From Clostridia bacterium (lineage in GTDB: Bacteria > Bacillota > Clostridia > Christensenellales > Maliibacteriaceae), in assembly GCA_017431145.1 (NCBI GenBank), contig JAFRLQ010000119.1:1-34362 (forward strand): a stretch of 34,362 nt of DNA. The letters are read 5' to 3'. Below, piece by piece: positions 33,262 through 34,362 of this stretch. The position numbers and the translations under genes were made by a program. The notes under the pieces were generated by a model, which was not told the origin of the DNA, did no database searches, and saw only the letters and a program-made list of their open reading frames with translations. The first letter of the stretch is position 1; each line of letters starts with the position of its first letter.

Positions 33262-34362
33262 ATGCAGGTACTCAGCGCACAAAAGATCAGACTGAGTTTC
33301 GGCGTCGAAGAGATTCTCAAAGGCGCCGATCTGACGATAGATACCGGTGCAAGGATCGGACTTGTCGGCCAGAACGGCTGCGGCAAGTCCACGCTTCTGC
33401 GTGTTCTGACCGGCGAATATGAACCGGATTCCGGCACTGTATCGGTACCCAGGGGGATCCGGATCGGCTATCTTGAGCAGATCGTTTCCCCGTTCGGGGA
33501 GGGAAGTGTCTGGAACCAGCTTCTGGAAGTCTTTGCGCCTGTGTTCAGGATGGAGGAGGAACTGCGTACGCTTGAACACCGCATGGGGATCGAGACCGGC
33601 GCGGAATACGACCGCATCGTCAACCGGTATGACCGGCTGACACGGGAATTCGAGGATGCCGGCGGCTATGCCTACAAAAGCCGTATTCAGGGAACTCTGA
33701 TCGGTCTCGGCTTTACCCCGGATCAGTACGACCAGGAAGCCTCCACCCTTTCCGGAGGCCAGCAGGCACGTCTCGCGCTTGCAAGACTGCTCCTGTCGAA
33801 TCCCGACCTTCTTCTTCTTGACGAGCCGACCAACCATCTTGATCTTTCCGCCGTGCAGTGGCTCGAAGATTTCCTCCGCTCCTTCCACGGCGCGATCCTG
33901 ATCGTTTCCCATGACCGTTATTTTCTCAACACGCTGGCGACCGAGATCGTCGAGCTGCATCAGGGTGTTACGGAACGCTATACCGGCAATTACACCCGAT
34001 ATCTGGAAGAACGAAAGACCCGCCGTGAGATCCGTGAAAAAGCGTGGCAGCTGCAGCAGCAGGAGATCCAGCGTCAGGAAGACATTATTGAAAAACTGCG
34101 CAGCTACAACCGGGAAAAGAGCATCAAACGCGCCAGGAGCCGTGAAAAGATACTGGAAAAGATCGAGGTCCTTGACCGTCCGGATCAGGAAGAATCTCTT
34201 ACATTCCGGTTTCAGGAAGATATCAGCAGCGGAGAGGACGTGCTCTTTGCGGAACATCTATCAAAGGCATTCGGTCCTTTGACACTCTTTGAGGAGTATC
34301 ACCTTCATGTCAGGCGCGGCGAACGCATTGCGATCATCGGGCCCAACGGCTGTGGAAAATCC
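33262..34362 (+). CDS. ABC-F family ATPase, right end cut by window
   Basis: The first 367 residues of a duplicated-NBD, membrane-free ABC-F protein are present. The first nucleotide-binding domain has Walker A GLVGQNGCGKST, signature LSGGQQARLALARLLL and Walker B LLLLDEPTNHLD followed by SHDRYF. The charged interdomain linker (about 245-320, rich in Arg, Glu, Gln) would reach the ribosomal E/P site. The second domain begins and the window ends inside its Walker A (IIGPNGCGKS). ABC-F proteins act on ribosomes as translation factors or in antibiotic protection; the linker does not by eye identify the subtype. The ATG at 33262 follows GAAAGGA. It is likely co-transcribed with the kinase gene. 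Confidence 0.93.
   Translation, partial: MQVLSAQKIRLSFGVEEILKGADLTIDTGARIGLVGQNGCGKSTLLRVLTGEYEPDSGTVSVPRGIRIGYLEQIVSPFGEGSVWNQLLEVFAPVFRMEEELRTLEHRMGIETGAEYDRIVNRYDRLTREFEDAGGYAYKSRIQGTLIGLGFTPDQYDQEASTLSGGQQARLALARLLLSNPDLLLLDEPTNHLDLSAVQWLEDFLRSFHGAILIVSHDRYFLNTLATEIVELHQGVTERYTGNYTRYLEERKTRREIREKAWQLQQQEIQRQEDIIEKLRSYNREKSIKRARSREKILEKIEVLDRPDQEESLTFRFQEDISSGEDVLFAEHLSKAFGPLTLFEEYHLHVRRGERIAIIGPNGCGKS

Overview
The window looks like a mid-GC, Gram-positive-type (monoderm) Firmicutes chromosome, probably a gut Clostridia relative. This is inference from family content: secreted choline/glucan-binding-type repeat proteins, an LCP protein, a VanW-domain protein, a propeller-like membrane protein next to CvpA, a heterodimeric ABC exporter of the TM287/288 type and an ABC-F protein. 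No species can be assigned by eye. UGA is used as a normal stop.

Layout. (1) 1-2506: a 23S rRNA gene on the minus strand, preceded by tRNA-Ile(GAT) with its own sigma70-type promoter and no 16S gene. The 23S breaks off at about base 84 and is joined to a 27-codon piece of CTP synthase (pyrG), which looks like a chimeric contig end or a real rearrangement. tRNA-Ala(TGC) diverges on the plus strand. (2) 2541-2993: a small lipoprotein. (3) 3088-10476: the most unusual region. Five consecutive minus-strand genes encode secreted proteins made only of a signal peptide plus 15-21 cell-wall-binding repeats, with no catalytic domain. (4) 10662-15631: an alanyl-tRNA editing protein (minus), then a MacAB-like adaptor/ATPase/permease operon (plus) whose adaptor gene carries a frameshift near its 3' end and a large extracellular insertion. 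(5) 15643-21158: an orphan, degenerate OmpR-type regulator (minus), then an operon of a 2-hydroxyacid dehydrogenase and a heterodimeric ABC exporter. (6) 21161-24335, minus: tRNA-Val(CAC), an LCP ligase, tRNA-Ala(CGC), an Fe-S aldo/keto reductase and a translationally coupled RsmC-like methyltransferase. (7) 24390-27814, minus: a tight operon of small P-loop ATPase, thrC, trpS and GNAT. (8) 28024-31767: a VanW-domain protein (plus), then a propeller-like membrane protein and cvpA (minus). (9) 31906-34362: an FGGY sugar kinase interrupted by UGA at a conserved Trp position, then an ABC-F ATPase running off the right edge.

How it fits together. Much of the window serves the cell envelope: repeat-protein coat, LCP, VanW, CvpA and two export systems. 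It is interspersed with translation housekeeping (23S, four tRNAs, trpS, tRNA editing, rRNA methyltransferase, ABC-F). The repeat-only array is the best candidate for an undescribed system. In at least two members the repeats follow a strict three-type order (C-A-B), matching the three hairpins per turn known for choline-binding solenoids, so each repeat type would line one face of the fibre. Two otherwise intact genes carry single-base lesions (13614/13615 and 32193); these are either fresh pseudogenes or sequence errors.
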